Below are positions 7,462 through 16,344 of a DNA stretch of 20,978 bases, piece by piece. The notes beneath the pieces were generated by a model, which saw only the letters and a list, made by a program, of their open reading frames with translations, was not told where the DNA came from and made no database searches. This DNA is from an uncultured Pseudorhodoferax sp. Its GTDB lineage: Bacteria; Pseudomonadota; Gammaproteobacteria; Burkholderiales; Burkholderiaceae. The stretch is from NCBI GenBank assembly GCA_913776795.1, contig CAJYRH010000274.1, positions 1 to 20,978 on the forward strand. Reading direction: 5' to 3'. Both the position numbers and the translations under genes were made by a program. Position 1 is the stretch's first letter. Each line of letters opens with the position of its first letter.

Positions 7462-8844
7462 CTAGCGCAGGTCACGTTCGCGGGTGCGCCCATCGCGGGC
7501 GCGCATGTCCCCGCTGGACAGCGGCGGCGCAGACGACGTGCCCGGCGCGGTCTGGACGCTGCCCGGCATTGCCGGGTCCATCGCGGCACCGGGCGTCTGC
7601 CCGGATGCCTGCATGAGTTTGTCCAGCGGCAGATACAAGAGGTTGGAGCCCTGGCGCGAGTCCACCATCACCTTGCTGACGTTGGTATAGACCTGCTGCA
7701 TGGTCTCCGTGTAGAGACGGTCACGCGTGACCTGCGGCGCCTTCTGGTACTCGGTCAACACCGAGCGAAAGCGCTGCGCATCACCGTCGGCCTGCGCCGT
7801 GATGCGCGACTTGTACGCCTGGGCCTCCTCCATGAGACGCGATGCCGTGCCGGTCGCGCGCGGGATGACGTCGTTGGCGTAGGCCTGAGCCTCGTTCTTG
7901 GCCCGCTCACGCTCCTGGCCGGCCTTGAGCACGTCGTCGAACGCGGCCTGCACCTGCTCGGGCGGACGTACACCGCTTTGCTGCAGGTTGATGCCGACGA
8001 TCTCGATGCCTACCTTGTAGCGGTCCAGGATGGTCTGCATCAACGTGCGCACGCGCGGGCCGATCTGGTCGCGCTCCTCGGCCAAGGCCGAGTCCATCCG
8101 CATCTTGCCGACCACTTCGCGCACGGCCGTCTCGGCCGCCTGCACCACGGCCGCGGTAGGGTCCTTGCTTTCGAACAGGAAGGCGCGTGCGTCGTTCAGA
8201 CGGTACTGCACGGCAAAGCGGATCTCGACGATGTTCTCGTCCTCGGTGAGCATGGCCGAGTCGCGCAGACCGGTGGCCTTGATGATCACGTCGCGGCCGA
8301 TGTCGATCGAGCGGATCTGCGTCACGAAGACCAGCTCGTGGCGCTGGATCGGGTATGGCAGACGCCAGTTGAAGCCGGCGCCGACGGTCGAGTGGTAGCG
8401 GCCGAACTGCGTGATGACTGCCTGCTGGCCTTCCTGCACGATGAAGAAGCCGGTGCCCAGCCAGATCAGCACGGCCACCGCGCCGATCAGGCCCAGGCCG
8501 ATGCCCGCACCCTTCATATCAGGCTGGAAGCCGCCGCCGTTGCCAGACCCCATGTTGCCCCGGCCGCCATTGCGGCCACCGCCGCCGAACAGGCCGCCAA
8601 GCTTGCGGTTGAAGTCGCGCCAGAGCTCGTCCAGATCCGGGGGCCCCTGATTGCCACCGCGGTTGGGCGTGGGACGCTGCGGCTCATAAGGGCGTTCGTT
8701 GTCGGGACGGCGCGTGTCGGGCTTATCGTCCGAGTCGCCCGCCTTGTCGTCTCCACGGCCCCAGCGGGGATCGTTCAGATTGAACACGCCGCGGATGCGG
8801 CCGGGCAGGCCTGCCCACGCCGACGGCCGAGAGGAAAGGTTCAT
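7462..8844 (-). CDS. hflK: HflK, SPFH/band-7 partner of HflC
   Basis: This is a 460-residue HflK. The N-terminal cytoplasmic part has NDPRWGR (25-31), a charged disordered stretch, DELWRDFNRKLGGLFGG (72-88) and a Gly/Asn-rich linker to about 106. One membrane span follows (about 112-136), then the band-7 domain (FFIVQEGQQAVITQFGRY, GAGFNWRLPYPIQRHELV, LTEDENIVEIRFAVQYRLND). Next come the helical region with ERAKNEAQAYANDVIPRATG and a Ser/Pro/Gly-rich tail. With HflC it forms the FtsH-regulating complex. I start at the ATG at 8844 (MNLSSRPSAWAGLPGRIRG). Upstream in-frame sequence belongs to hflX read in another frame. AAGAGAC and AGAG provide only a weak ribosome-binding site. It lies 19 nt after hflX. 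Confidence 0.96.
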   Translation of the reverse strand: MNLSSRPSAWAGLPGRIRGVFNLNDPRWGRGDDKAGDSDDKPDTRRPDNERPYEPQRPTPNRGGNQGPPDLDELWRDFNRKLGGLFGGGGRNGGRGNMGSGNGGGFQPDMKGAGIGLGLIGAVAVLIWLGTGFFIVQEGQQAVITQFGRYHSTVGAGFNWRLPYPIQRHELVFVTQIRSIDIGRDVIIKATGLRDSAMLTEDENIVEIRFAVQYRLNDARAFLFESKDPTAAVVQAAETAVREVVGKMRMDSALAEERDQIGPRVRTLMQTILDRYKVGIEIVGINLQQSGVRPPEQVQAAFDDVLKAGQERERAKNEAQAYANDVIPRATGTASRLMEEAQAYKSRITAQADGDAQRFRSVLTEYQKAPQVTRDRLYTETMQQVYTNVSKVMVDSRQGSNLLYLPLDKLMQASGQTPGAAMDPAMPGSVQTAPGTSSAPPLSSGDMRARDGRTRERDLR

Positions 8845-8863
8845 GCGCTCTGGTCTCTTGTAG

Positions 8864-10057
8864 TCAACGGACGATTGTGCCGAAACGGGGATCGGCCTCA
8901 TCATACCCAGGGGAATCAGGGGCCTGCGCGGGTGCGATCTGCTCCGCACGGCGCGCAAGTTCCGCACGCAGCGCGGGCATTCCCTCGCCGGTCCGCGCGC
9001 TGACGAAGACCCGCCCGATCTGCCGGCCATCGATCTCGACGCTGTCGACCAACTGCAGCGGGCGCTGCTCGGGCGCCAGCGCATCGAGCTTGTTGAACAC
9101 CAGCAGCATCGGCACCTGGTCGGCGCCGATGTCGGCCAGCACCTGGCGGACTTCCTCCATCTGCTCGGGATGGTGGGGATTCGACGCGTCGACCACGTGC
9201 AACAGCAGCTCGGCGTCGGCCGCTTCCTGCAAGGTGGCACGAAAGGCATCAACCAGGCCGTGCGGCAGGTCGCGAATGAAGCCGACCGTGTCGGACAGGG
9301 ACACAGAGCGCCCGGCCTCGCCCAGGTACAGCTGGCGTGTGGTGGTATCCAGCGTGGCAAAGAGCTGGTCGGCAGCATAAGCGCGCGCCTTGACCATCGC
9401 ATTGAACAGGCTGGACTTGCCCGCGTTGGTGTATCCCACCAGCGAGATCGTGAACGCATCCCGCCGCTCGCGCTGGCGCCGCTGTGTGCCGCGCTGGCGC
9501 ACGACCTTGGAGAGGCGCTCGCGCGTGCGCTTGATGGACTCGCCGATCATGCGTCGATCCAGTTCGATCTGACGTTCGCCCGGGCCGCCACGCGTGCCGA
9601 TGCCACCGCGCTGGCGCTCCAGGTGAGACCAGCGCCGTACAAGCCGCGTCGACAGGTATTGCAGGCGCGCCAGCTCGACCTGCAACTTGCCCTCGTGGCT
9701 GCGCGCGCGCTGGGAGAAGATCGTCAGGATCAACATGGTCCGGTCGTTGACCGGCAGTTCCAGCGCACGCTCAAGGTTGCGCTGCTGGGCCGGGCTCAGG
9801 GCCTGGTCGAATAGGACCTCGGTCGCGTTGTGCATCCGCGCCAGCAGCTTGATCTCTTCGGCTTTGCCGCTGCCGACGAACAGCGCAGCGTCAGGGGCCT
9901 TGCGCTTGCAGGTCACACGCGCCACGGGGTGCAGGCCCGCGGTCTGCGCCAGAAGGCCGAGCTCTTCGAGCTCAGCGTCGAAATGCGCAAGGCCGAAGTC
10001 GACGCCCACCAGGATGGCAGGAGCCGCCGCAGCGTCTGCAGTAGGAATATCAGTCAA
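8864..10057 (-). CDS. hflX: HflX, ribosome-associated GTPase
   Basis: HflX is an Obg-superfamily GTPase that splits stalled or heat-damaged 70S ribosomes. The protein (397 residues from the TTG at 10057) has the N-terminal HflX domain (ILVGVDFGLAHFDAELEEL, FVGSGKAEEIK, LFDQALSPAQQRNLE) and the linker GGIGTRGGPGERQIELDRR. The G domain has G1 GYTNAGKS (about 208-215), G3 DTVGF (256-260) and G4 NKLD (322-325). The start is uncertain. A GTG at 10108 would add 17 residues (VPAPCAVKVVRTFGSFR), but that GTG lies inside a perfect hairpin (10101-10120) and those residues do not look family-like, so I prefer the TTG, though its Shine-Dalgarno sequence is also poor. The order hfq-hflX-hflK-hflC matches E. 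coli. Confidence 0.94.
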   Translation of the reverse strand: MTDIPTADAAAAPAILVGVDFGLAHFDAELEELGLLAQTAGLHPVARVTCKRKAPDAALFVGSGKAEEIKLLARMHNATEVLFDQALSPAQQRNLERALELPVNDRTMLILTIFSQRARSHEGKLQVELARLQYLSTRLVRRWSHLERQRGGIGTRGGPGERQIELDRRMIGESIKRTRERLSKVVRQRGTQRRQRERRDAFTISLVGYTNAGKSSLFNAMVKARAYAADQLFATLDTTTRQLYLGEAGRSVSLSDTVGFIRDLPHGLVDAFRATLQEAADAELLLHVVDASNPHHPEQMEEVRQVLADIGADQVPMLLVFNKLDALAPEQRPLQLVDSVEIDGRQIGRVFVSARTGEGMPALRAELARRAEQIAPAQAPDSPGYDEADPRFGTIVR

Positions 10058-10100
10058 TCGGAAAGAACCGAAAGTGCGCACCACCTTGACGGCGCACGGG

Positions 10101-10120
10101 GCCGGCACACCGGTGCCGGC
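10101..10120. repeat. Perfect 8-bp inverted repeat between hfq and hflX
   Basis: GCCGGCAC, a 4-base loop, then GTGCCGGC. In the minus-strand RNA this stem begins 9 nt after the hfq stop codon. No U-tract follows, so it is not a standard intrinsic terminator. It may stabilise or process the hfq 3' end, or reduce readthrough to hflX. It hides the GTG at 10108 in its 3' arm. Confidence 0.65.
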
Positions 10121-10129
10121 GGCAGAACC

Positions 10130-10381
10130 TCAGGAAGCGGCGTCCGCGTTGTCGTCCTGTGCCGGCTGGAAGTTCACGGCGCGACCCGGAACGATGGTGG
10201 AGATGGCGTGCTTGTAGACCATCTGGGTCACCGTATTGCGCAGCAGCACGACATACTGGTCGAAGGACTCGATCTGGCCTTGCAGCTTGATGCCGTTGAC
10301 CAGATAGATCGACACCGGCACATGCTCGCGGCGCAGCGTGTTCAGGAACGGATCCTGCAAAAGTTGACCTTTGTTGCTCAC
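10130..10381 (-). CDS. hfq: RNA chaperone Hfq
   Basis: Hfq is the hexameric Sm-like chaperone that pairs small RNAs with mRNAs. The 83-residue protein is [20 protein letters not shown] onward, with Sm1 ([20 protein letters not shown]) and Sm2 ([12 protein letters not shown]). The proximal-site Lys57/His58, Gln8 and Phe40 equivalents and distal-site Tyr26 are present. The rim has Arg17 and Arg18, with His20 where E. coli has a third rim residue, Arg19; this is usual in beta-proteobacteria as far as I recall. The acidic tail after residue 70 is short (about 13 residues). The start is the GTG at 10381, fixed by GGAGG at 10387-10391 and by homology. An upstream in-frame ATG would add 22 unlikely residues. 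It probably heads the hfq-hflX-hflK-hflC operon. Confidence 0.97.
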   Translation of the reverse strand: MSNKGQLLQDPFLNTLRREHVPVSIYLVNGIKLQGQIESFDQYVVLLRNTVTQMVYKHAISTIVPGRAVNFQPAQDDNADAAS

Positions 10382-10386
10382 GATAT

Positions 10387-10391
10387 CCTCC
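10387..10391 (-). promoter_or_regulatory. Ribosome-binding site fixing the hfq GTG start
   Basis: The minus-strand sequence GGAGG is followed by the 5-nt spacer ATATC and then GTG. It is one of the strongest Shine-Dalgarno matches in the window and decides the start of hfq against an upstream ATG at 10447. Confidence 0.8.
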
Positions 10392-10422
10392 GTGTTCAAA
10401 CCGTTGTTATTGGGAGAAGGGC

Positions 10423-10431
10423 ACCATACCA
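10423..10431 (-). promoter_or_regulatory. Extended -10 promoter candidate for hfq
   Basis: The minus strand reads TGGTATGGT, that is TG-n-TATGGT, an extended -10 motif. It lies 41 nt upstream of the hfq GTG and predicts a leader of about 35 nt. I see no -35 box at the right distance, which is acceptable for extended -10 promoters. Its place in the widest gap after der supports a separate hfq transcript. Confidence 0.45.
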
Positions 10432-10473
10432 CAGAGGGTCCGTGCACTCCGTAGAAACACCGATGTCCTTAAT

Positions 10474-10491
10474 TTGCGTGTTGGGACGCAA
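10474..10491. repeat. Inverted repeat in the der-hfq gap
   Basis: TTGCGT, a 6-base loop, then ACGCAA. It is a perfect 6-bp stem located 38 nt after the der stop and about 45 nt before the hfq -10 candidate. In the minus-strand RNA it is followed by AUUAAGG rather than a U-run. It could be a weak end for the der transcript or a regulator site, and chance is also possible at this length. Confidence 0.35.
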
Positions 10492-10529
10492 GTGAATGAC
10501 GCGCCAGACGGTGCGCAAAGCCCTCGGCG

Positions 10530-11873
10530 TCAACGATCGGACTTGTCGGCGAACGGATTGGCCGAAGTGCGCATCTCGATGCGCAGCGGTGTGCCCGTCA
10601 GGTCGAACTCCTTGCGAAATCGTCCCTCCAGAAAACGCTTGTAAGCCTCGGTCACGTGCTCAAGCGAGTTGCCGTGGACCACAATGATGGGCGGGTTCAT
10701 CCCGCCCTGGTGCGCGTAACGCATCTTGGGCCGGAACATGCCGCTGCGTTTGGGCGACTGGAACTGCACCGCCTCGAGCAGCAGGCGTGTGAGTACCGGC
10801 GTGGACATCTTGCACATGGCGGCCTTGTGCGCCTGGGCGATGGCGCCCCACAGCGGCCCGATGCCCTGGCGCTTCCTGGCAGAAACGAAATGCAGCGCGG
10901 CGAACTTGAGGAATGGCAGCCGCGTCTCGATGGAGCGCTGCACCAACTCGCGCTGGTAAGCATCTACAGCATCCCACTTGTTGACGGCCAGCACCACGGC
11001 GCGGCCGCTCTCCAGGATATAGCCTGCGATGTGGGCATCCTGGTCGGTCACGCCCTGGGTGGCGTCGAGAAGCAGCAGCACGACGTGCGCGCTCTCGATG
11101 GCCTGCAGCGTCTTGACCACCGAGAACTTCTCGATGGCCTCAAATACCTTGCCGCGCCGACGCAGGCCAGCAGTGTCGATGAGCTCGAAGCGCTGGCCAT
11201 GCCGCTCGAACGGCACGCTGATCGCGTCGCGCGTGGTTCCCGGCATGTCGAAGGCCACCAGGCGCTCCTCGCCCAGCCAGGTGTTGATCAACGTGGACTT
11301 TCCGACGTTGGGCCGGCCGGCCACGGCCAGGCGGATCACGCCTGGTTCGCCCTCCGCAGCCTCCTCGGGTTCGTCCGGCAGATTCAGCGGCGCCAGTGCC
11401 AGCTCGACCAGTGTGCGCACGCCCTGGCCATGCGCGGCGGACACGGCGTGCACCTCGCCCAGGCCGAGCTCGAAAAACTCCACCAGTTGCTGGCCATCGT
11501 GCATGCCCTCGGCCTTGTTGGCTGCCAGCACGCATGGCTTGCCCAGGCGGCGCAGGTAGTTGCCGATGTCGTGATCCTGTGCGGACAGGCCGCCACGGGC
11601 ATCGACGACGAAGACCACCACATCGGCTTCGGCAACGGCCTGGCGTGTCTGCTTGGCCATCTCCTTGTAGATACCGCTCTCGGCCGTGGGCTCGAAGCCG
11701 CCGGTGTCGATGACGATGTATTCGTGCCTGCCCTGCTTGCCGTTGCCGTAGTGGCGGTCGCGCGTGAGCCCGGCGAAGTCCGCCACGATGGCGTCGCGCG
11801 AACGCGTCAGCCGGTTGAACAGCGTGGACTTGCCCACGTTGGGCCGGCCCACCAGGGCGATGACGGGTTTCAT
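10530..11873 (-). CDS. der: Ribosome biogenesis GTPase Der (EngA), two tandem G domains
   Basis: Der is an essential double-GTPase needed for 50S subunit maturation. The 447-residue protein has two complete G domains: G1 GRPNVGKS at 9-16 and 186-193, G3 DTGG (56-59) and DTAG (233-236), and G4 NKAE (119-122) and NKWD (298-301). The first domain's TRDRHYG and second domain's [10 protein letters not shown] switch regions are normal. The C-terminal KH-like domain is present ([34 protein letters not shown]). It starts at the ATG at 11873, 10 nt after the bamB stop. No strong Shine-Dalgarno sequence is seen, so coupling to bamB is likely. The yfgM-bamB-der order is shared with E. coli. Confidence 0.97.
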   Translation of the reverse strand: MKPVIALVGRPNVGKSTLFNRLTRSRDAIVADFAGLTRDRHYGNGKQGRHEYIVIDTGGFEPTAESGIYKEMAKQTRQAVAEADVVVFVVDARGGLSAQDHDIGNYLRRLGKPCVLAANKAEGMHDGQQLVEFFELGLGEVHAVSAAHGQGVRTLVELALAPLNLPDEPEEAAEGEPGVIRLAVAGRPNVGKSTLINTWLGEERLVAFDMPGTTRDAISVPFERHGQRFELIDTAGLRRRGKVFEAIEKFSVVKTLQAIESAHVVLLLLDATQGVTDQDAHIAGYILESGRAVVLAVNKWDAVDAYQRELVQRSIETRLPFLKFAALHFVSARKRQGIGPLWGAIAQAHKAAMCKMSTPVLTRLLLEAVQFQSPKRSGMFRPKMRYAHQGGMNPPIIVVHGNSLEHVTEAYKRFLEGRFRKEFDLTGTPLRIEMRTSANPFADKSDR

Positions 11874-11883
11874 CTTGTGCGGG

Positions 11884-13023
11884 TCACTCGGGCGCGTAGC
11901 CGTACACGGTGCCGTTGCGCGTCACGACCACCAGCGTGTCGCCGGCCACGACCGGCGCGGCAACGATGGGCGACCCATCGGTGCTGACGCGCGTGAGCGG
12001 AGAGCCGTCCTCGCGCGACAGGAAGTGCACGATGCCACTGTCGTCTCCGACGATCACAGAACGGCCCAGTGCAAGCGGCGCCGTCAGTTGCCGGTAGCGC
12101 AGGCGCTCCGACGCCCACGCCTGCTCGCCATTGCTGCGGCGCCAGGCCACCACTTTGCCGTCGCCCTCGGGGCCGTAGACCATGCGGTCGTCGCCGTGAA
12201 CGCCTGCATAGCCTGAAGACGGCTTGCTCCAGGCCAGATTGCCACGCGCCGCGTCCACACAGCCCACGCCGATCTGAAAAGCCCGCACGCAGACGGAGTC
12301 GCCGACGCGGCTCACGCGCCCCACCAGGTCGACCAGGCGCTCGACGTCGTTGGTGCCGCGAGGCGTGGCCACCGGCACGTCCCAGCGCACCTGTCCATTC
12401 AGCGGGTTCAGACCGACCAGGCGGCCAGAAAGCCCCACGACCAGCGTGTCGCCCACGGCAAGGATGACCCCGCTCTGGCGCAGCACCAGCGGATCGCCCG
12501 GGCGCTGCTGCGACCACAGGCGGCGACCACTGCCGCCATCCAGCGCGGTGACCGAGCGGTCCGCAGACAGCACGAACACGCGGCCACCGGCAACCAGAGG
12601 AGCAGTGTTCACCTGCGCCGGCAGCTTCTGGCGCCAGCTTTCGCGTCCGGCTTCGAAGGCCACGATCTCGTTGTTCTGGGTGGCCACGGCCGTACGCTGG
12701 CCGTCGCTGCCGACGCCGGCCGACAGCTTGGCCTTGGTGGCAGCACGCCACAGCTCACGCCCGGTGCGCGTGTCCAGCGCCAGCACCGTGCCGTCGCTGC
12801 TGGCCAGGGCGACCTGCTGGCCCGTGACCTGCACGTCCAGTGGATCGCCGACCTCGCCGATCTTGGCGGTCCACACCTGGCGCACACCCAACAGACCCGG
12901 GTTGGGCCCAAGTTCAGCCGGTTTGGGCTTGCTGCTGCCGGCGCAGCCGGCCAACAGCGCAGCCGCCAGGCCGAGCAGCGACGCGGTGGACACCAGGCGG
13001 CGGGTGCTGCGGTATTCCATCAT
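11884..13023 (-). CDS. bamB: Outer-membrane protein assembly factor BamB (lipoprotein)
   Basis: BamB is the beta-propeller lipoprotein of the BAM complex that inserts beta-barrel proteins in the outer membrane. The 379-residue protein has a lipoprotein signal peptide with lipobox LAGC (Cys27), then PQQ-like blade repeats with recurring patterns such as [50 protein letters not shown] and [14 protein letters not shown], ending in [10 protein letters not shown]. Length matches BamB. Two ATGs in tandem (13023 and 13020) begin it. The first overlaps the stop of the upstream yfgM-like gene by 4 nt (ATGA), a typical coupled junction. It precedes der by 10 nt. Confidence 0.95.
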   Translation of the reverse strand: MMEYRSTRRLVSTASLLGLAAALLAGCAGSSKPKPAELGPNPGLLGVRQVWTAKIGEVGDPLDVQVTGQQVALASSDGTVLALDTRTGRELWRAATKAKLSAGVGSDGQRTAVATQNNEIVAFEAGRESWRQKLPAQVNTAPLVAGGRVFVLSADRSVTALDGGSGRRLWSQQRPGDPLVLRQSGVILAVGDTLVVGLSGRLVGLNPLNGQVRWDVPVATPRGTNDVERLVDLVGRVSRVGDSVCVRAFQIGVGCVDAARGNLAWSKPSSGYAGVHGDDRMVYGPEGDGKVVAWRRSNGEQAWASERLRYRQLTAPLALGRSVIVGDDSGIVHFLSREDGSPLTRVSTDGSPIVAAPVVAGDTLVVVTRNGTVYGYAPE

Positions 13024-13691
13024 TTCGCGGCTCCGGTCGTGGCGCTGGCCGTGGGATCCACGCCCAACGCATTGAGCTTGACCTCGACCATGCGGCGGTA
13101 GGCAGAGCGGGCGTCCATGCCGGCGTAGGCCTTGCGGTACTCCGCAAGCGCCTCGGCCTTCTTGTCCTGCGCGGCCAGGATGTCGCCGCGGCGGTCGGCC
13201 GCCAGCGCAGCGAACTCGCCCGCAAAGCTGCCGTTCAGCTGCTTCAAGGCGTCGTCATAGGCTTTGGCATCGAACAGCAGCCCGGCCAGACGCAGCCGCG
13301 CCAAAGCCTGGTAGGCCGGATCGGTAGACTTCTCGGCCACCCAGGCCAACGTCGACTTGGCAGCGTCGTCGTTGCCTTTCTCGTGCAGCACCTTGGCGGC
13401 CAGCAGGCCGGCCTGCTGCGCATAGGTGGTGCTGGCGTAGCCGTCGCGGATGTCGCCGAAGGCGCGCTCCAGCCGTGCCGTGTCGCCCGCCCTCGCGGCG
13501 CGGTCCACTTCATCGTACAGCGCGGCTGCCTTGGCCGCCTGGTTGCGCTGCCAGTACTGCCAGCCGTTCCAGCCGGCGAAACCGGCGAGGACAAGAATCA
13601 GCAGCCAGGTGATGGCATTGCCGTAGCGCTGCCACAGGTGCTTCACCTGGTCGAGCTGTTCCTGTTCTTCGAGATCGAGATGTGTTGCCAT
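13020..13691 (-). CDS. YfgM-like inner-membrane protein with TPR-like periplasmic domain
   Basis: This is a 223-residue protein with a short cytoplasmic N-terminus (MATHLDLEEQEQLDQVKHLW), one membrane span (about 26-46, NAITWLLILVLAGFAGWNGW) and a periplasmic helical domain with degenerate TPR-type repeats rich in Ala. It matches the YfgM family (tetratricopeptide-like, next to bamB). In E. coli YfgM associates with the SecYEG translocon and periplasmic chaperones. The start at the ATG at 13691 follows the family start, and the longer in-frame reading to 13766 overlaps the hisS stop. The sequence just upstream is pyrimidine-rich (CTCTCTCCC) with no Shine-Dalgarno sequence, which is odd for a gene 34 nt after hisS. 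It overlaps bamB by 4 nt. Confidence 0.88.
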   Translation of the reverse strand: MATHLDLEEQEQLDQVKHLWQRYGNAITWLLILVLAGFAGWNGWQYWQRNQAAKAAALYDEVDRAARAGDTARLERAFGDIRDGYASTTYAQQAGLLAAKVLHEKGNDDAAKSTLAWVAEKSTDPAYQALARLRLAGLLFDAKAYDDALKQLNGSFAGEFAALAADRRGDILAAQDKKAEALAEYRKAYAGMDARSAYRRMVEVKLNALGVDPTASATTGAAK

Positions 13692-13725
13692 GGGAGAGAG
13701 CGAAAGGCGCGTTCGGCGCGCGGAA

Positions 13726-15039
13726 TCAAGCGCGCGATTGTAGGGACGCAGCCCAATCGGCCACATTGGACAGGGGCCGGCGCTGCTGAGTGCCCTGCCC
13801 GTCGCGCAGAGCCTTGACCGTCAGCTCGCCGCAGGCCGCTTCGTCAGCGCCGAAGATGAGTGCGTACTGCGCACCGCTGGCGTCGGCCTTCTTGAACTGC
13901 GACTTCATGCTGCCGCCGCCGGCATGCAGCACGACCTTGAGGCCGGCGTCGCGGAGCTGCTCCAGCACGAGCATCGCACGCGGAAGCAGCTCGGGCGCGG
14001 TCACGATGGCATACGCAGCAGGCGCCGCCTCAGGAACCTGCAGGCCCAGGCCCTGGATCAGCAGCAGCAGCCGCTCGATGCCGAGGCCGAAGCCGACGGC
14101 CGGCGCGCTCTTGCCGCCCATCTGCGCGATCAACCCGTCGTAGCGGCCGCCGCCGCAGACCGTGCCCTGCGAGCCAAGCTGGTCGGTGACCCACTCGAAC
14201 ACCGTGAGGTTGTAGTAGTCCATGCCGCGCACCAGGCGCGGATTCACACGGTAGGCCAAGCCGGCGGCGTCGAGCACGGCGCGCACGGCGCCGAAGTGCG
14301 CACGCGACTCCTCGCCCAGGAAGTCCATGAGCTGCGGCGCAGCCTCGACCATGGCCTGCATGGCCGGGTTCTTGGTATCGAGAATGCGCAACGGGTTGCT
14401 GTGCAGGCGGCGCCTGGCGTCTTCATCGAGCAGCCCGGCATGCGCCTCGAAGTGGCGCACCAGCGCATCGCGATGGGCCTGGCGCTCGGCCGGCTGGCCC
14501 AGGCTGTTGAGCTCCAGCCGCACGTGCCGGCCTTCGACCAGGCCCAGCTGCTTCCACAGTGCGCGCACCAGCAGGATCAGCTCGGCGTCCACGTCAGGAC
14601 CGGCGAAGCCCAGGGCCTCGACGTCGAGCTGGTGGAACTGGCGGTACCGCCCCTTCTGCGGCCGCTCGTGGCGGAACATCGGGCCCGCCGTCCATAGCCG
14701 CAGCGGGCCGTTGTACAGCGCGTTGTGCTCGACCATGGCACGCACGATGCCCGCCGTGGCCTCGGGACGCAGCGTGAGCCTGTCGCCGTTCATCGAATCG
14801 GTGAACGAGTACATCTCCTTTTCGACGATGTCGGTCACCTCGCCCAGCCCACGCACGAACAGCGCGGTGGGTTCGACCACGGGCGTCACGATGTACTGGT
14901 AGCCGTAGCGGGCCATGACCTCGCGCACGGTGCTCTCGAACCAATGCCAAAGGGCAGAATCGGGCAGCTTGTCGGTACGCGGCACACTCGCCGGCAATAT
15001 GTCGTTCATGCCTTTGACGGCATTGATCTTGTCAGCCAT
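13726..15039 (-). CDS. hisS: Histidyl-tRNA synthetase
   Basis: HisRS charges tRNA-His. It is a class II synthetase of 437 residues starting [16 protein letters not shown]. Motif 2 has Arg123 in [26 protein letters not shown] lies at 91-97, the His-specific blocks are [13 protein letters not shown] (271-283) and GGGRYDGL (296-303), and motif 3 is GFGLGIER (316-323). The C-terminal anticodon-binding domain is present ([17 protein letters not shown]). The ATG at 15039 has GGA 5 nt upstream and is 13 nt after the ispG stop. The gene's paralogue hisZ lies about 7.5 kb downstream on the same strand. Confidence 0.97.
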   Translation of the reverse strand: MADKINAVKGMNDILPASVPRTDKLPDSALWHWFESTVREVMARYGYQYIVTPVVEPTALFVRGLGEVTDIVEKEMYSFTDSMNGDRLTLRPEATAGIVRAMVEHNALYNGPLRLWTAGPMFRHERPQKGRYRQFHQLDVEALGFAGPDVDAELILLVRALWKQLGLVEGRHVRLELNSLGQPAERQAHRDALVRHFEAHAGLLDEDARRRLHSNPLRILDTKNPAMQAMVEAAPQLMDFLGEESRAHFGAVRAVLDAAGLAYRVNPRLVRGMDYYNLTVFEWVTDQLGSQGTVCGGGRYDGLIAQMGGKSAPAVGFGLGIERLLLLIQGLGLQVPEAAPAAYAIVTAPELLPRAMLVLEQLRDAGLKVVLHAGGGSMKSQFKKADASGAQYALIFGADEAACGELTVKALRDGQGTQQRRPLSNVADWAASLQSRA

Positions 15040-15052
15040 GGGAATCCGTGGT

Positions 15053-16342
15053 TCAGGCGACGGCCGTGGAGCCTTGGCCGAAACGCTTTTCGATGTAGTT
15101 CTCGACGACTTGCTGGAACTCCTGCGCAATGCCCTCGCCACGCAGCGTCATGGCCTTCTCGCCGTCGATGAAGACGGGTGCGGCCGGCGCCTCGCCGGTA
15201 CCGGGCAGGCTGATGCCGATGTCGGCATGCTTGCTTTCGCCCGGGCCATTGACGATGCAGCCCATCACGGCCACCTTGAGCTTTTCCACGCCGGGGTAGC
15301 GGTTGCGCCAGACCGGCATTTGCTGGCGCAGAAAGTCGTCGATCTGCTTGGTCAGCTCCTGGAAGGTGGTGCTGGTGGTGCGGCCGCAGCCCGGGCAGGC
15401 CGTCACACTGGGCACGAAGCTGCGCATGCCCAGGGCCTGCAGGATCTCGGAGGCCACCACCACCTCCTGCGCGCGGGCCTCGCCCGGCTGCGGCGTGAGC
15501 GAGACGCGGATGGTGTCGCCGCTGCCCTGCTGCAGCAGCACCGCAAGCGCCGCAGACGAGGCCACCGTGCCCTTGGTGCCCATGCCGGCCTCGGTCAGGC
15601 CGAGGTGCAGCGGGTAGCGGCAGCGGCGCGCGAGCTCGCCATAGACGGTGATGAGGTCCTGCACGCCGCTGACCTTGCACGACAGGATGATCTGGTGCGC
15701 CGGCATGCCCATGCCCTCGGCCAGCTGGGCCGAGGAGATGGCCGAGGTGATCAGCGCCTCGTACATCACCTGCCTGGCATCCCAGGGCTGGGCGCGCGCA
15801 TTGTTCTCGTCCATGAGGCCGGCCAGCAGCTCCTGGTCCAGGCTGCCCCAGTTCACACCGATGCGCACCGGCTTGCTCCAGCGCATGGCGGCCTCGATCA
15901 TCTGGCCGAACTGCTTGTCGTGCTTGTCCCCCTTGCCCACGTTGCCAGGGTTGATGCGGTACTTGGAGAGCGCCTCGGCACAGGCCGGGTAGTCGGTCAG
16001 AAGCCGGTGGCCGTTGTAGTGGAAGTCGCCGATGAGCGGCACCTGGATGCCCATGCGGTCCAGCTGCTCTCGGATGTGCGGCACGGCCTCCGCCGCCTCG
16101 GGCGTGTTGACCGTGATGCGCACCAGTTCCGAGCCCGCCAGCGCGAGCTCCTTGACCTGGATCGCCGTGCCGATGGCGTCGGCCGTGTCGGTATTGGTCA
16201 TCGACTGCACGCGCACGGGCGCGTTGCCGCCCAGCGTGAGCAGGTGGTCCTTCCAGCGCACCTCGGCCTGCAGGCTTCGGCGTTCGGCCGGCGCCGCGGG
16301 CTGGATGGCGCAGGGCACGGTGGGAGCGGCGGCGTGAGGCAT
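15053..16342 (-). CDS. ispG: 4-hydroxy-3-methylbut-2-en-1-yl diphosphate synthase (flavodoxin), IspG/GcpE
   Basis: IspG is the iron-sulfur enzyme of the MEP pathway that converts methylerythritol cyclodiphosphate to HMBPP for isoprenoids. The 429-residue protein has the TIM-barrel N-terminal part ([11 protein letters not shown] at 45-55, [30 protein letters not shown]). The [4Fe-4S] ligands are Cys316 and Cys319 (CPGCGR), Cys362 (GCIVNGPGE) and Glu369, with spacing Cys362 to Glu369 as in E. coli. Between Cys319 and Cys362 there are about 11 more residues than in E. coli. The start is the ATG at 16342 with GGTGA about 7 nt upstream, 2 nt after the rodZ stop. A longer reading to 16828 overlaps rodZ and is rejected. 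Confidence 0.97.
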   Translation of the reverse strand: MPHAAAPTVPCAIQPAAPAERRSLQAEVRWKDHLLTLGGNAPVRVQSMTNTDTADAIGTAIQVKELALAGSELVRITVNTPEAAEAVPHIREQLDRMGIQVPLIGDFHYNGHRLLTDYPACAEALSKYRINPGNVGKGDKHDKQFGQMIEAAMRWSKPVRIGVNWGSLDQELLAGLMDENNARAQPWDARQVMYEALITSAISSAQLAEGMGMPAHQIILSCKVSGVQDLITVYGELARRCRYPLHLGLTEAGMGTKGTVASSAALAVLLQQGSGDTIRVSLTPQPGEARAQEVVVASEILQALGMRSFVPSVTACPGCGRTTSTTFQELTKQIDDFLRQQMPVWRNRYPGVEKLKVAVMGCIVNGPGESKHADIGISLPGTGEAPAAPVFIDGEKAMTLRGEGIAQEFQQVVENYIEKRFGQGSTAVA

Positions 16343-16344
16343 GG

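Noticed and set aside
7369..9003. Long open plus-strand frame (about 544 codons) across hflC, hflK and hflX
   Set aside because: It is fully antisense to genes with clear families. The translation is His/Arg/Gln-rich with no domain. Long antisense frames are expected at this GC content.
8845..9459. N-terminal extension of hflK into hflX
   Set aside because: The extra 205 residues are hflX in another frame. The family start MNLSSRPSAW at 8844 is clear.
10656..11987. Plus-strand open frame of about 443 codons over der
   Set aside because: It is antisense to both G domains of Der. There is no recognisable motif and the His/Gln-rich bias is typical of antisense frames.
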